Positions 26,701-34,504 of a stretch of 64,000 nt of DNA are shown one piece after another. The notes under the pieces are model-generated. The model ran no database searches. It saw only the letters and a list, made by a program, of their open reading frames with translations, and was not told the origin of the DNA. The stretch lies in the NCBI GenBank assembly GCA_045532295.1, contig JAZSFP010000014.1, positions 62,001 to 126,000 on the forward strand, written 5' to 3'. Position 1 is the first letter of the stretch. Each line of letters opens with the position of its first letter. Source of the DNA: UBA10677 sp045532295. GTDB lineage: Bacteria; Bacillota; Clostridia; Christensenellales; Pumilibacteraceae. The position numbers were made by a program, and so were the translations under genes.

Positions 26701-28048
26701 CTTTATTATTGTTTGCCGTAGCAATAGTTTGGATAGAGAAAATTGCCTCTTCTGCCTCTTCTTTGCTCGTTATTAATCTTACGGATACGATAAGCGCGCC
26801 CGTATTCGTTTTAAGCGCAGGAAGAGAGTAAAAGATAGTGCATTTAATTAAAAGACAGTCGAATATTTCGCCCACGAGGACGGATAAAACCGGAAAAGCA
26901 AGAATACTTTCAATTAATCCAAAAGTAAAGAAAATTGCTAAATTTATTGCGTTTACTACTAAAAACTGAGCAAATACATACAAAAAGCGCAAAAACTTTC
27001 CGCACTCTTTAGGGAATACGAAAAAAGATAGGTCTTTTTGATTTGCTTTTGCCTTGCTTAATAAATCGGTCGCTATTGCTTGCTCGCTTAGTCTTTTTTT
27101 CTTGGCTTTATTATATATAAAACTGAGGTATGAAAGTTTCGTTTTCGTCGTTGATTGAGCATAAACATCATCTTCAAGTAGCATTTTAGAAGTGGACGAA
27201 AGATTGAGAACGAAGTCGTCGGTTAACCACTTGTTTATATCAAAAAGCGAATTGATTGTAGTTGATAGTATCGCAGAATAATTTGAGTTTTTCTCGCTTT
27301 CTATCAGCGTTCGATCGCTATAATTTATACCGTTATTTTCGCAAAACGCTTTGATTAGTTTTCGCGTTTTCTCATCCGCCGTGTTTATTGCGCCTAAAAG
27401 ATACGCGTTTGATTTAAGGTTACGGCAAAATACTTGGTTTTTTCGTCCGTCCGCTCTGCCCTTTTCGTAGCGTTTATTAGAGTTAATCGTTCTGTTTGCT
27501 ACCAAGGTTACGAGTTCAACGAGGGCGTAGTTTATAGCAAGAGGAAGAGCGCGAATTTCAGGGAAAGATAACGGGGATATATCGTTATAGACTTCGACAC
27601 ACTCTTCAATCGCCTTCTTTGTAATAGAGCCTGCGAGGGACTTTACAATGAGCGAGCAGAGTTTTACTATCCTTGGCGTTCCTGCCGTATGCGGAAGGGC
27701 TTGTAAATCCACATCTCTTAATTCTTCTATTTTCTCGCTTATTTTATAAAAGTCAGATACGATTATCGTTTCGTGTAAGGATAGTTTTTGTCCGCGTTTT
27801 TCCTTTCTCAGTAGTATTCTATACGCTTTTTCCGTCGTCCGTTTTAATAGCGAAGGAAAAATTCCTATGCCGTGGGGTTTTAGTATTAGCGCGTCCTCTC
27901 TTGCCTCTTTTTGAACGGCTTTAAGGAGACTTTCTCTATCGAGCGTAGGCAATAGCGAGTGGTCTATTTCGCGCTTAGGCAAAAGCGCAAACAAAATAAA
28001 AGGCATTACGATGAGCGTTATTGCGATAATAAGTGCGGTTTGTAGCAT
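20783..28048 (-). CDS. Cyclic beta-1,2-glucan synthase (GT84 + GH94 family)
   Basis: This 2421-residue membrane enzyme builds beta-1,2-glucan from UDP-glucose and cyclises it. Visible in order: an N-terminal membrane helix (1-22), a membrane pair near 365-410, a GT84 glycosyltransferase domain with LDSDTLL (about 545) and RWLRGDIQL (about 680), membrane helices about 715-870, a middle glycoamylase-like region with TSPTDIGM (about 919) and TGGAFEYLL (about 1088), and a C-terminal GH94-type domain with YQSGGAFGFRDQLQD (about 1976) and GGDWNDGMDEVG (about 2111), whose Asp is the phosphorylase acid. The start is set by AAGGAG five bases before the ATG at 28048. Length fits the family (about 2400-2900). 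It is a single large gene between rnpB and rarA. Confidence 0.93.
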   Translation of the reverse strand: MLQTALIIAITLIVMPFILFALLPKREIDHSLLPTLDRESLLKAVQKEAREDALILKPHGIGIFPSLLKRTTEKAYRILLRKEKRGQKLSLHETIIVSDFYKISEKIEELRDVDLQALPHTAGTPRIVKLCSLIVKSLAGSITKKAIEECVEVYNDISPLSFPEIRALPLAINYALVELVTLVANRTINSNKRYEKGRADGRKNQVFCRNLKSNAYLLGAINTADEKTRKLIKAFCENNGINYSDRTLIESEKNSNYSAILSTTINSLFDINKWLTDDFVLNLSSTSKMLLEDDVYAQSTTKTKLSYLSFIYNKAKKKRLSEQAIATDLLSKAKANQKDLSFFVFPKECGKFLRFLYVFAQFLVVNAINLAIFFTFGLIESILAFPVLSVLVGEIFDCLLIKCTIFYSLPALKTNTGALIVSVRLITSKEEAEEAIFSIQTIATANNNKEHSFALLVDLVPSKNDTNKNDKIIIETLKEGFKNLDKRFNLFIRKRVKCNSEWRGYERKRGALIDLNSLILADKKTNFSVILGDNYKKKYIITLDSDTLLDCADDLVAIMEHPFNETATVVSLNMNTTPASHNETFFSRLMDGGVGLDGYSYPYRHLHSRVFGAGNFTGKGIYRVKEFYEKTVNAFPDERILSHDFIEGAFVGCKNCDLEALDNFPSTPQAYFTRALRWLRGDIQLIPYLFPIVKNKQGKWSKNPIGIINAYHIMMNINFALLPVALSILLFLSALSLSQSAILVVGYYAVKILFSLPTLLCNGKAFIKNIATLLYNLSLLPVVSIYNLAWILITLFRLIKNDKLLDWKVSAHGGKLDLAFPQIIYTVAFFTSNLFLGNSILCYGFCVFFITVLPLNILISEKQKSRKLSDKLQVTLEYIAQKTWRYFIDSHKVEYNFLPPDNFDEREDFSYALRTSPTDIGMSLVSCFCAYKLNLIGKEQASEYIHDTLLSVQKLEKWKGNLYNWYDIKTLAPLPPRFVSFVDSGNFLCSMLLIEELVGDIDKDLYNKIINETDLSTFYDEERGLAFNGYNDTEKHFVGHYDLVASESSITYLLAIALGHFPWKTWKNLSHRTYYYAGNTLASWTGGAFEYLLCPQFFNYQKGTLYFDSALSSVKGQIKYCSEKNLHAFGISESLFGAFEDNGDYKYKAFGVPNYALSNSGETTVLSPYSALLSLPFATASVEAVISYYISIGAVGKYGLFDAIDKTPVRVYMAHHQGMIMLSLLNALKDNCAVKTLASRPFIKATDLLLSRPKNQRRANSKPTVKRIEETADSVIFIGESKEINEYYLYEKRDYRMAIDGDGNGFSMYKNSTVNAKRRGTGMLVFAKTNDYDYSLTANSYSTFTNSHATFEKRTPSLFSIVKASVLSNGAGEVREVTVRNLTNSPLNITLTSYEELTLGNAEAQNSHREYYNMFVRTKFLPLKDAIKAEREGLFAVHYCSEKAEYNTSKRAFYNGDDSVKFGCVLDPIFSAQTTFTLFKNEQKTVRFFTLVSFDKNKLFSSLALTQTYEYYALLSSNSMLDGYASQIFSRIVGAVGSVKSDTEFSKNLPVVALKFNANHERNKTRLLAIETALRFGARFSLAVIYKEREGYFRKEREKIETMLSKCPLLNRIPVTIINEHTESKRASEVLKNAVDFNEENKRIDFAMTVKTKPRASEPLTSPKLKLQCGIGGFTDEGDYYIDLNKTVPPKPWSVVLSNGLFGTVITNNGGGYTFSENSRENKLTEWNNDASQDIPSESVLFCENSLCWSVAPSPVKTNGYYSILFSRDSVKHSCSFNAITTHLTQFVGFGKRKYYKVEIINQTNEIRSLSVALAVDIVLGSDITKTAHALSGKKEGNRLIMRNCASGEVATIDCSEKLNEYAFNRKTMQNSYGDCARLTHLDSEIKGTSLIYSVKVALSPKNKKTLVFTLSTEEESNLSKYDEILEEKSKRRGTLCPIFINSGYLPIDLLYKWLPTQTFDCRFNARSGFYQSGGAFGFRDQLQDCLAIMYFSPSRVREHILKCASRQFIEGDVLHWWHEERQGVRTHITDDRLFLPLVVSEYISFTGDDGILNERVNYLKSMPIPVNSPSLYTEFEVSERKGSIYEHCKKAIDSIVLNEKNLALMGGGDWNDGMDEVGNKGKGTSVFVTMLLYLVIKKFMPHFLSEEKHFYAKELVKLKTAVEGEWEEDRYHRATTDEGVVLGSKSSTECKIDLLTQAFAVLSEIADEERGKIALQTAYDLLFDKQNNLVKLLSPPFKNLKVGYISSYPEGIRENGGQYTHATVWFAMALIKAGETEKAWEVFKAVNPVNHSLTLSDTQKYKNEPFVLSADIYSGERAGEGGWSWYTGSAGWAFKLITEGFFGLMIRGKTLSVTPALPSEIKTAQVVIKRDGAVAKITIDNTEKEGEWTVKVDETTYSKPLLTLSPSLNGRTITVKRAKK

Positions 28049-28094
28049 AGTTTCTCCTTGTTTTTGGCTTTTCCGTATAATTATTGCCATAAAA

Positions 28095-28124
28095 ACAAAA
28101 AGAAAACCACGGGTTTACCGTGGC
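28095..28124 (-). terminator. rnpB terminator
   Basis: CCACGG TAAAC CCGTGG followed by TTTTCTTTTTG on the minus strand, at the 3' end of RNase P RNA. Confidence 0.8.
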
Positions 28125-28125
28125 T

Positions 28126-28453
28126 TTTGGTTCAAGACAGTCTGTAAGCCGAATTCTGTCGAGGGCGGTTATCTATCTAGCCGTAGTGTTGCCACTACGA
28201 TCAAGCGACGGGCGAGGGAGAGCGGACCACTCATTTCCCTCAAGTCTTGCACCGGATGGGGTTTACATTGCCACTCTCGTTGCCGAGCGTGCGGTGGGCT
28301 CTTACTCCGCCTTTCCATCCTTACCTCTATTCAGAGGCGGTTTATTTCTGTTGCACTTTCCTTAAAGTCGCCTTCACCGGTAGTTAGCCGGCATCCTGTC
28401 CTATGGTGTTCGGACTTTCCTCGTGTTTCCACGCAACCGTCCAACTGTCTTGC
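28126..28453 (-). ncRNA. rnpB: RNase P RNA, class A
   Basis: RNase P RNA is the catalytic RNA that matures tRNA 5' ends. On the minus strand the conserved CR-I element GAGGAAAGTCCGAAC (near 28410) and the 3' element ACAGAATTCGGCTTA (near 28150) are both present, along with GGAAAGTGCAACAGAAA, the class-A pattern. Together with the promoter and the terminator this gives an RNA of about 330 nucleotides. Ends are estimated to within about ten bases. Confidence 0.95.
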
Positions 28454-28459
28454 GCTCAC

Positions 28460-28488
28460 ATTATAGCATTATTCACACTAAAAATCAA
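28460..28488 (-). promoter_or_regulatory. rnpB promoter
   Basis: TTGATT and TATAAT on the minus strand are separated by 17 bases, with the -10 box about seven bases from the RNA start. Confidence 0.85.
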
Positions 28489-28493
28489 GCGTT

Positions 28494-29183
28494 TTAACTG
28501 AGTTTCATTGCTTTACGTATTTTTCCGATTGCTTTTTTCTCTATTCTTGATACGTACGAGCGGGATATATCCAACCGCTCTGCTATCTCGATTTGCGTTA
28601 AGACGCTCTCGCCTAACAGTCCGTACCGCATACAGATGATCTTCAGTTCTCTCTCGTCAAGCGCGCTCTTTATTACCGTGAGAACCTTTTCCATCGTGGC
28701 TTTGTTTTCGATTTTTAAAAAGGGATCGGGGGAAGGGTCGGGCAGAACTTCCATAAGGGTTATTTCATTGCCTTCCTTATCGCTACCCACTGCCTCTTGG
28801 AGCGATATATTGTTTTTGTGCTTTTTGTTGGCGCGTATGTACATTAGTATTTCGTTGTCAATACATTTAGCGGCGTACGTCGATAATAGCGAGCCTTTGT
28901 CAAGTTGGTAACTTTCTACGCCCTTAATTAGTCCGATACTGCCTACGGAAATTAAGTCGTCCGCCTCGCCTGCGCCCGAGTATTTCTTTACCACGTGGGC
29001 TACAAGACGAAGGTTATGGCGTATTAGAACTTCACGGGCATCTTTGTCGCCCTCTTGCATTTTTATTACCCATTTGCGCTCTTCATCGGGAGTAAGCGGA
29101 CGAGGAAATGAACTTTGGTTGTTTACGTACGAAGTAAAGCAAAAAATTTTACTCAAAAAGCCGACGAAAGTTTCAATTATCAT
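28494..29183 (-). CDS. sigK: Sporulation sigma factor SigK
   Basis: Sigma-K drives late mother-cell genes. The 229-residue protein is uninterrupted. It has an N-terminal hydrophobic stretch of about 20 residues (FVGFLSKIFCFTSYV) like the pro-sequence of B. subtilis pro-SigK, region 2 (HNLRLVAHVVKKYSG, TYAAKCIDNEILMYIR), the SigK-typical ISLQEAVGSDKEGNEI segment, and region 4.2 SRSYVSRIEKKA. The ATG at 29183 has GGAGG six bases upstream; a longer frame to 29216 has no SD. No skin-type element splits the gene. A CATATAAT box upstream resembles a sigma-E -10, but no clear -35 is seen. spoIVFB, encoding the protease for pro-SigK, is in the same window. Confidence 0.92.
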   Translation of the reverse strand: MIIETFVGFLSKIFCFTSYVNNQSSFPRPLTPDEERKWVIKMQEGDKDAREVLIRHNLRLVAHVVKKYSGAGEADDLISVGSIGLIKGVESYQLDKGSLLSTYAAKCIDNEILMYIRANKKHKNNISLQEAVGSDKEGNEITLMEVLPDPSPDPFLKIENKATMEKVLTVIKSALDERELKIICMRYGLLGESVLTQIEIAERLDISRSYVSRIEKKAIGKIRKAMKLS

Positions 29184-29284
29184 ATAATGCCTCCAAGCGA
29201 AGTTACGCCCTATCATTATATGAAACGCGAATTTTGTCGTTGCCTGTCCTCCGTCAACTTAGACAAACATTTGCTTGTACTAAT

Positions 29285-29309
29285 TAAAAATCCCCCGCAA
29301 AGCGAGGGA
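29285..29309 (-). terminator. Terminator of the DUF262 gene pair
   Basis: TCCCTCGC TTT GCGGGGGA followed by TTTTTAATT on the minus strand. Confidence 0.75.
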
Positions 29310-29333
29310 ACTTCTTAGTTCTTTTCACCAAAA

Positions 29334-31526
29334 CTAACTATTTAGCATAATCTTATTGTAAATTTCTAATAGTTTTTCAATGCGGTTTTCAATATCTACG
29401 CCCCGTTCATTTTGAGCAATAGAAAGACGGTATACTTCTTCGTCGGTAGTATTTAATCTAACAACATAAGCGTCGTTCTCACATTTAAGATACTTTTCGC
29501 CAACGATAATTCTATCCCCGCAATGTTCACGCGAAAGTTTTTTCTCATCTATTGCTTTTAAGAACGGTTGATAAGTATTTTCAGACCAATTAGTTTGCGT
29601 TAGTAAAACTGTAATTTCATACGGACGACCACCTAAATCTTTCCAACAATATTTACCGTAACTACCTGGTCTAAATAACTTGTATTTTATATAGTAATAC
29701 CGTATATCGAATTCAGAATTTCGTTCGCATAAAGCAATATAATCATCCGAAAGTTTGCGTAAAAAATCGTCAGTAAAAAGTTCGCATAGGGCAAGTAATT
29801 GTCCTAAAATTCTTTTCGTTTCATCAAAGCCTACGTTGGCACTACGATGAAAAAGATTTCGCCACGGTTTCGTGTTAACACCGCTTGAGCCAAGTTGATG
29901 CCTCCAACTGCTCTTCTCTCGTTGAGTGTAATTACCTATGCTCATTAAGGCGCAATCAATTGCATCACGATTGCACTTAAATAATTCAATAAATCGCGGT
30001 AAGTATTCGGGATGCTCTAATCCAACGATGGATATTTGACCTTGCAAAAGTTCGTGGTCTTCAAGTAAGAATAAACTTTCGGCATATTGAGAATTTGCTG
30101 ACAACCATTTATTTTTCTCAACTTCTTCCTCTAACTGCATAATATTGAGCGCTTTTTCAATAGAACGATCAATATCACCCGTAAGTATTATCCCTTCTAC
30201 TTGCCGTAATATAGCCGGCATTCTATTACCACTCGTTCTGTGTTCGCTATCACTTATCTCATCTTCTGAATTTTGAACAAGATTATTTACAATTCTTAAT
30301 CGACGAGCAAACGTGTCTTTAGTAACGGTTGCGCGGTTTTGAAGATATACTACGATAGCGTACAAGAGAATAATCCTATTTAACGGAAAACTTCTGTTAC
30401 CATTACCCGATACATCTGCATAGTTCCTTAAACAATCCTCAAAAATATCAAGTTTATAACGAGTTTCTACCTTGATTTTTCCTTTTTCGTGATTATACGA
30501 AATGAAGTTTTCAATAAACTCAGTAGGTGTCAAACCATCTAAATTACACCAACAATCAAAGAATTTTTCTAATTGAATAATGTTATCCTCAACACCGTCT
30601 GCATCCTTAGAAAAATACTCTCTTTGCAAATCGAACTCATCCGTACTTTTACCCTGCGTAGTTCCGCCTTTTCTATAACAAATGATATCGCAAACAAATC
30701 TAAAATATCGAAGAAATTCGTCGTCAATGACATTGTCCGTTCCCCTATAATGCCATAACATATCAGTCCAGTCAATATCAATTTTTCGCATTATTCGCTT
30801 AGCGGTTTCTTCGTTAATTTCACGAAGACTATGTTCTAATTCCGCCTTAAAATGCTCAAATTGACTTAACGGCTTACCTCGTGAATTCATTTTTATATAA
30901 AGTTCGTCAGTTAACCCCATATCTTTTATGGGGAGAAAATAGAAAGATATTGCTCCCTCTTTTAACCTTTGCCATATTCCGTCAGTATCTCCAAAAACCT
31001 CGGATATTGCGTCTAACATAACCAGCATTGAACTTATCGTTGGGTCTTTGCTCCAGTCGAGCGGAAACCACGCTTGGTCTATAATTTCCTCTGAAATTTT
31101 GCAAGCGAAAGACGGCTCGTATCTGTCCACTAAATACGAACAAAAATCTCGCGCGCTATACCGCGTTTCATAACTAAAATTTTTCAAAAAAGCGTATTCT
31201 TCCTGAGCAATTTTTTCCTTTTTTGCTACGTAATAATGCAATAGAAAAAGCGTCGTTAAGCGTTGCTGACCATCCAAAGGCGTCATAACGCCATTTTTAT
31301 CTATGTCGCCGTAAACAAAATCAAGCGTTATATTATTTCCCATAACGGCTTTGTGTAACGAATTTAGAAAACGACTGCGCACGCGCTTAACTTCAGCGTC
31401 TTTTCTTCCTTGCGCGTAATCTCTTTGTATAATCGGAATTACAATTTTGCGAAGTTGTACGATTTCTTCGTCAATCTCAAAATCGGCTGTAAAGATATCA
31501 ATAAAGGTATGCATAGAAGTGCTCAT
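29334..31526 (-). CDS. DUF262 protein, long form without HNH (GmrS-like)
   Basis: This 730-residue protein has an N-terminal DUF262 domain: IPIIQRDYAQG near residue 31 and the hallmark TPLDGQQRLTTLFLLHY near 83-100. In studied members (GmrS, SspE, BrxU relatives) DGQQR belongs to a ParB/Srx-like nucleotide-binding site. I see no DUF1524/HNH motif; the C-terminal part instead has FDIRYYYIKYKLFRPGSYGKY (about 610-630), similar in style to the Trp-Arg-Tyr-Tyr segment of long DUF262 proteins, so its effector is unclear. It begins two bases after the stop of the first DUF262 gene with GGAGG. Base composition looks AT-richer than the neighbours, which suggests transfer. Confidence 0.8.
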   Translation of the reverse strand: MSTSMHTFIDIFTADFEIDEEIVQLRKIVIPIIQRDYAQGRKDAEVKRVRSRFLNSLHKAVMGNNITLDFVYGDIDKNGVMTPLDGQQRLTTLFLLHYYVAKKEKIAQEEYAFLKNFSYETRYSARDFCSYLVDRYEPSFACKISEEIIDQAWFPLDWSKDPTISSMLVMLDAISEVFGDTDGIWQRLKEGAISFYFLPIKDMGLTDELYIKMNSRGKPLSQFEHFKAELEHSLREINEETAKRIMRKIDIDWTDMLWHYRGTDNVIDDEFLRYFRFVCDIICYRKGGTTQGKSTDEFDLQREYFSKDADGVEDNIIQLEKFFDCWCNLDGLTPTEFIENFISYNHEKGKIKVETRYKLDIFEDCLRNYADVSGNGNRSFPLNRIILLYAIVVYLQNRATVTKDTFARRLRIVNNLVQNSEDEISDSEHRTSGNRMPAILRQVEGIILTGDIDRSIEKALNIMQLEEEVEKNKWLSANSQYAESLFLLEDHELLQGQISIVGLEHPEYLPRFIELFKCNRDAIDCALMSIGNYTQREKSSWRHQLGSSGVNTKPWRNLFHRSANVGFDETKRILGQLLALCELFTDDFLRKLSDDYIALCERNSEFDIRYYYIKYKLFRPGSYGKYCWKDLGGRPYEITVLLTQTNWSENTYQPFLKAIDEKKLSREHCGDRIIVGEKYLKCENDAYVVRLNTTDEEVYRLSIAQNERGVDIENRIEKLLEIYNKIMLNS

Positions 31527-31528
31527 AT

Positions 31529-33247
31529 TTATTCAGCCTCCTTTTCGAGAATAATCTTATTTTCTCCAAGATATTTTGCAAGCACTCGATTGATATTTTC
31601 AATATAAGCGATACGGTCTGCCTGTCCCCAAAAATGCAATTGATTTTTTGCTGAAGGCGTATAGTATTTTAGAAAAACCATTTTCGTGCAGAACGGTATA
31701 TATTGTCCTGCCTTATCCATTTCAACAATTGCATTTCGCTTAACGTCAAAAGTTGAGTTGTTTAACGCTGCGTTATCCCTCGTATTTAACAGCGCCAAAT
31801 TTGCAATAGAGTGTAGGTATTCAGTATTTCCTTCTGCCGATAAAAGCGATAAAACTTCTTCTTGTATTTCCTCAAACGCGCTACGCTCTAATTTTAATTG
31901 CGCAATTGCCTTTTTCATCCGTTCTATTAATTCCGTCGCATTGCCGTTTATCGATTCTATTGAGGGAATATGTAATTGCAACCACTCTTTCCACTGTTCC
32001 TGCTTTTGCATACCTTCGGATTGTTGGGCGTGGATATGTTCCAAACTCCAGACCACTTTACCACCCTTTTGGTACTTAAACTGATCAAACGGAAAACGCT
32101 GTGTTTGTCCGTCTATTTGACAAACCGATTCAACATTAAACAACAGTAGCAACCTACTGATACGATTGTAATCATACGTTTTATCGTAACTTAGTTCTGC
32201 GTAATTTGGTTTAATTTTAATGCTTTCTTTAATGTAATCGTCAAGCATACTCTTAAAAGAATTCTTCGTCTTTCCTATTGATTGAGAATAAATGCTTTGC
32301 AAAGTATATGCTCCAGATGCAATCAAATAGCCGATTTTATGGTATAAATCGTGATTTTCATACCAGTCCTTTAATATAAGAAAAGTATGTTGTATACCTT
32401 TCCATATATCATCTAAATTGCTTTGTTTCTTTAATTCGTCAAAATAGAAGAAAGTATAGTACTTATCCTTACTGTTATTAGGTTTAGACGCGATAAGGTC
32501 GAGTATTAAATCAATGCGAGTTTGATATCCGGAATTATATTGATTAGTAAGAAAATACCAAAAACTATCGTTATGCAATTCTTTTTCGATATTATCCCAT
32601 TGCAACGATATCTCTTCTTGTTTTTCCCTATCCATAGATATCGTATTATCACGACTTAAAAACATTGCTTTAACAAGTTCTGCGCTTGTGAGTGGAATTT
32701 TCCCGATATTTAAGCGCGTGAAAAGGGCGATAGCATCCTCATTTTCACCCACTTCATACCAAATTATTTTAACGTTTTCATCAAAAAATTTATTAATATT
32801 CGTTAAAGTAGACTTCTTGTCCTTATTCGCAAACCAATCCTCGATTGTTTCGTATGCATTACACAAAAACCAAAAATCTATATTATCGTCTTTTTGTGTT
32901 TTATCTATACATGAAAGAAATTCTTGAGACTTCTCTCTCGTTTCATATATCAATGAAAAGCGGGGCTCATCTAAAAATCCCATACTTGCAACGTTCATAT
33001 ATTTATAGATAAGAAATAGCGTCGTTAAGCGTTGCTGTCCGTCTATTAATTCAAAACGCTCCCCCGATTTACGCACTACTACGGGCTGAAGACAATAATT
33101 CTTCGTTCCATTTGCATAAATATCATCCAAAAGGCGAGTAACTTCAATAGTTCCCCATCGATACCCTCTTTGATATGAAGGAATATAAAAATCGCCTTGA
33201 ATAGATCCAACGAGTTTCGTTTCAAGTTTTATCTCTGCATTTATCAT
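31529..33247 (-). CDS. DUF262 + DUF1524 (HNH) protein, GmrSD-like nuclease
   Basis: The 572-residue product has DUF262 at the N-terminus (IPSYQRGYRWG about 20, FELIDGQQRLTTLFLIYKY about 65-85) and a C-terminal DUF1524 HNH-type nuclease with SLEHIHAQ near 400 and ANLALLNTRDNAALNNSTFDVKR near 480-505. This fused order is that of GmrSD type IV restriction enzymes, which cut modified phage DNA using nucleotide hydrolysis. I prefer the ATG at 33247 (AAGGA eight bases away) over one two codons earlier. It starts 36 bases after trhP with no terminator between, so it may use the rnj-trmR-trhP transcript. Confidence 0.85.
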   Translation of the reverse strand: MINAEIKLETKLVGSIQGDFYIPSYQRGYRWGTIEVTRLLDDIYANGTKNYCLQPVVVRKSGERFELIDGQQRLTTLFLIYKYMNVASMGFLDEPRFSLIYETREKSQEFLSCIDKTQKDDNIDFWFLCNAYETIEDWFANKDKKSTLTNINKFFDENVKIIWYEVGENEDAIALFTRLNIGKIPLTSAELVKAMFLSRDNTISMDREKQEEISLQWDNIEKELHNDSFWYFLTNQYNSGYQTRIDLILDLIASKPNNSKDKYYTFFYFDELKKQSNLDDIWKGIQHTFLILKDWYENHDLYHKIGYLIASGAYTLQSIYSQSIGKTKNSFKSMLDDYIKESIKIKPNYAELSYDKTYDYNRISRLLLLFNVESVCQIDGQTQRFPFDQFKYQKGGKVVWSLEHIHAQQSEGMQKQEQWKEWLQLHIPSIESINGNATELIERMKKAIAQLKLERSAFEEIQEEVLSLLSAEGNTEYLHSIANLALLNTRDNAALNNSTFDVKRNAIVEMDKAGQYIPFCTKMVFLKYYTPSAKNQLHFWGQADRIAYIENINRVLAKYLGENKIILEKEAE

Positions 33248-33283
33248 ACACATTTTCCTTTAATAATATTTTTTCTAAGATGT

Positions 33284-34492
33284 TTAATTCTTTTTGCGGA
33301 GGATATCGCCGGCACTTAGGGGGAGGGTGGTATAAAGTTTTACGATTTGTTTTACTAAGAACGCGTCTTGGATTTGTTCGCCCTTTTCGTTTTCCATACG
33401 CTCGACTATGATTTTTGCGTTATGGTTAGCGGAGGGAGAAAGCACTTCAAGTTCGTCGCCCACTTTAAATCGATTGCGCATCTCTACTATTATTCCGCCG
33501 TCGAAGGTGTCTTTAACGAGGGCAATAAAGTCGTAGTTTTGCTTGGGCTTTGAGGTTTCGTAGCACTCGTTATTCTTGGTATCGCCAAGATAAAATCCCG
33601 TGCAGTACATTCTATGCGAAGGCTTTTTAAGATCTTCGATGATATCGTTGGGGCAAGTAAATTTACCCTCCGATTTTTGATATATATCTATTGCTCTGCG
33701 ATATGCGTTTACGACGGAGGCTACATAGTAAGCGGTCTTTACTCTGCCTTCGATTTTGAACGAAGTTACGCCTGCGGAGGCGAGCGCGTCGATATGCTCG
33801 ACCATATTCATATCCTTACTATTTAGGATATAAGTGCCTCGCTCGTCTTCCATAATTTCCATTTCATCCGTTCTATTTTTCTCGCGAATAAAATACTCCC
33901 AACGGCAACTTTGAGCGCACTCGCCACTGTTTCCACTTCTGCCCGTTAAAAAGTTACTTAGAAGGCATCTACCCGAATAGGATATACACATTGCGCCGTG
34001 AACGAACGCCTCAAGTTCGATATCGCTCGGAATATAGTCGCGGATTTTTTTAATTTCTGGTAAGGATAATTCGCGAGAAAGAACGAGCCTCTTAAAGCCC
34101 ATATTTACGTATTCCATTGCGGAATATTTATTAGTTAAGTTGGCTTGCGTACTCAAATGGAGGGGTACGTGGGGCGCGAATTTCTTGATTTTGGACGCTA
34201 CGCCTATATCGGAGACTATTGCTCCGTCGGGACGGATTTTATCAAGTTCAGTCAAAAATTCGTCCATTTCGTCAAAATCGGCGTCGTGAGCGAAAATGTT
34301 TATAGTAATATAAACTTTCTTATTGAGTTTGTGGCAATACTCTACCGCGCTTTTAAGTTCGTCAAGCGAAAAGTTATCGGCAAAGGCGCGTAGTCCGTAT
34401 TTTTTATAGGCTAAATACACTGCATCCGCGCCAAAGTAGATTGCAGTTTTTAGTCTTTCAAGGTTGCCTGCCGGGGCAAGTAGTTCTATCAT
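33284..34492 (-). CDS. trhP: Peptidase U32-family tRNA hydroxylation protein
   Basis: U32 proteins of this branch are needed to hydroxylate U34 of tRNA to 5-hydroxyuridine. The 402-residue protein begins MIELLAPAGNLERLKTAIYFGADAVYLAYKKYGLRA, has the U32 signature EAFVHGAMCISYSGRCLLSNFLTGRSGNSGECAQSCR (about 165-205, shown by its Cys residues at CISYSGRC and CAQSCR), and KIEGRVKTAYYV. I chose the ATG at 34492, which fits family N-termini; a GTG four codons upstream abuts the trmR stop. The neighbour TrmR methylates the same nucleotide, which supports the assignment. Confidence 0.88.
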   Translation of the reverse strand: MIELLAPAGNLERLKTAIYFGADAVYLAYKKYGLRAFADNFSLDELKSAVEYCHKLNKKVYITINIFAHDADFDEMDEFLTELDKIRPDGAIVSDIGVASKIKKFAPHVPLHLSTQANLTNKYSAMEYVNMGFKRLVLSRELSLPEIKKIRDYIPSDIELEAFVHGAMCISYSGRCLLSNFLTGRSGNSGECAQSCRWEYFIREKNRTDEMEIMEDERGTYILNSKDMNMVEHIDALASAGVTSFKIEGRVKTAYYVASVVNAYRRAIDIYQKSEGKFTCPNDIIEDLKKPSHRMYCTGFYLGDTKNNECYETSKPKQNYDFIALVKDTFDGGIIVEMRNRFKVGDELEVLSPSANHNAKIIVERMENEKGEQIQDAFLVKQIVKLYTTLPLSAGDILRKKN

Positions 34493-34504
34493 TTTACTTT
34501 TCAC

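Noticed and set aside
28011..28466. 151-residue plus-strand frame over 28 kb
   Set aside because: It lies across RNase P RNA, whose conserved elements explain the sequence.
29184..29290. Sigma-E promoter for sigK
   Set aside because: CATATAAT fits the -10 element, but no acceptable -35 is present at the right distance, so it is not listed as a feature.
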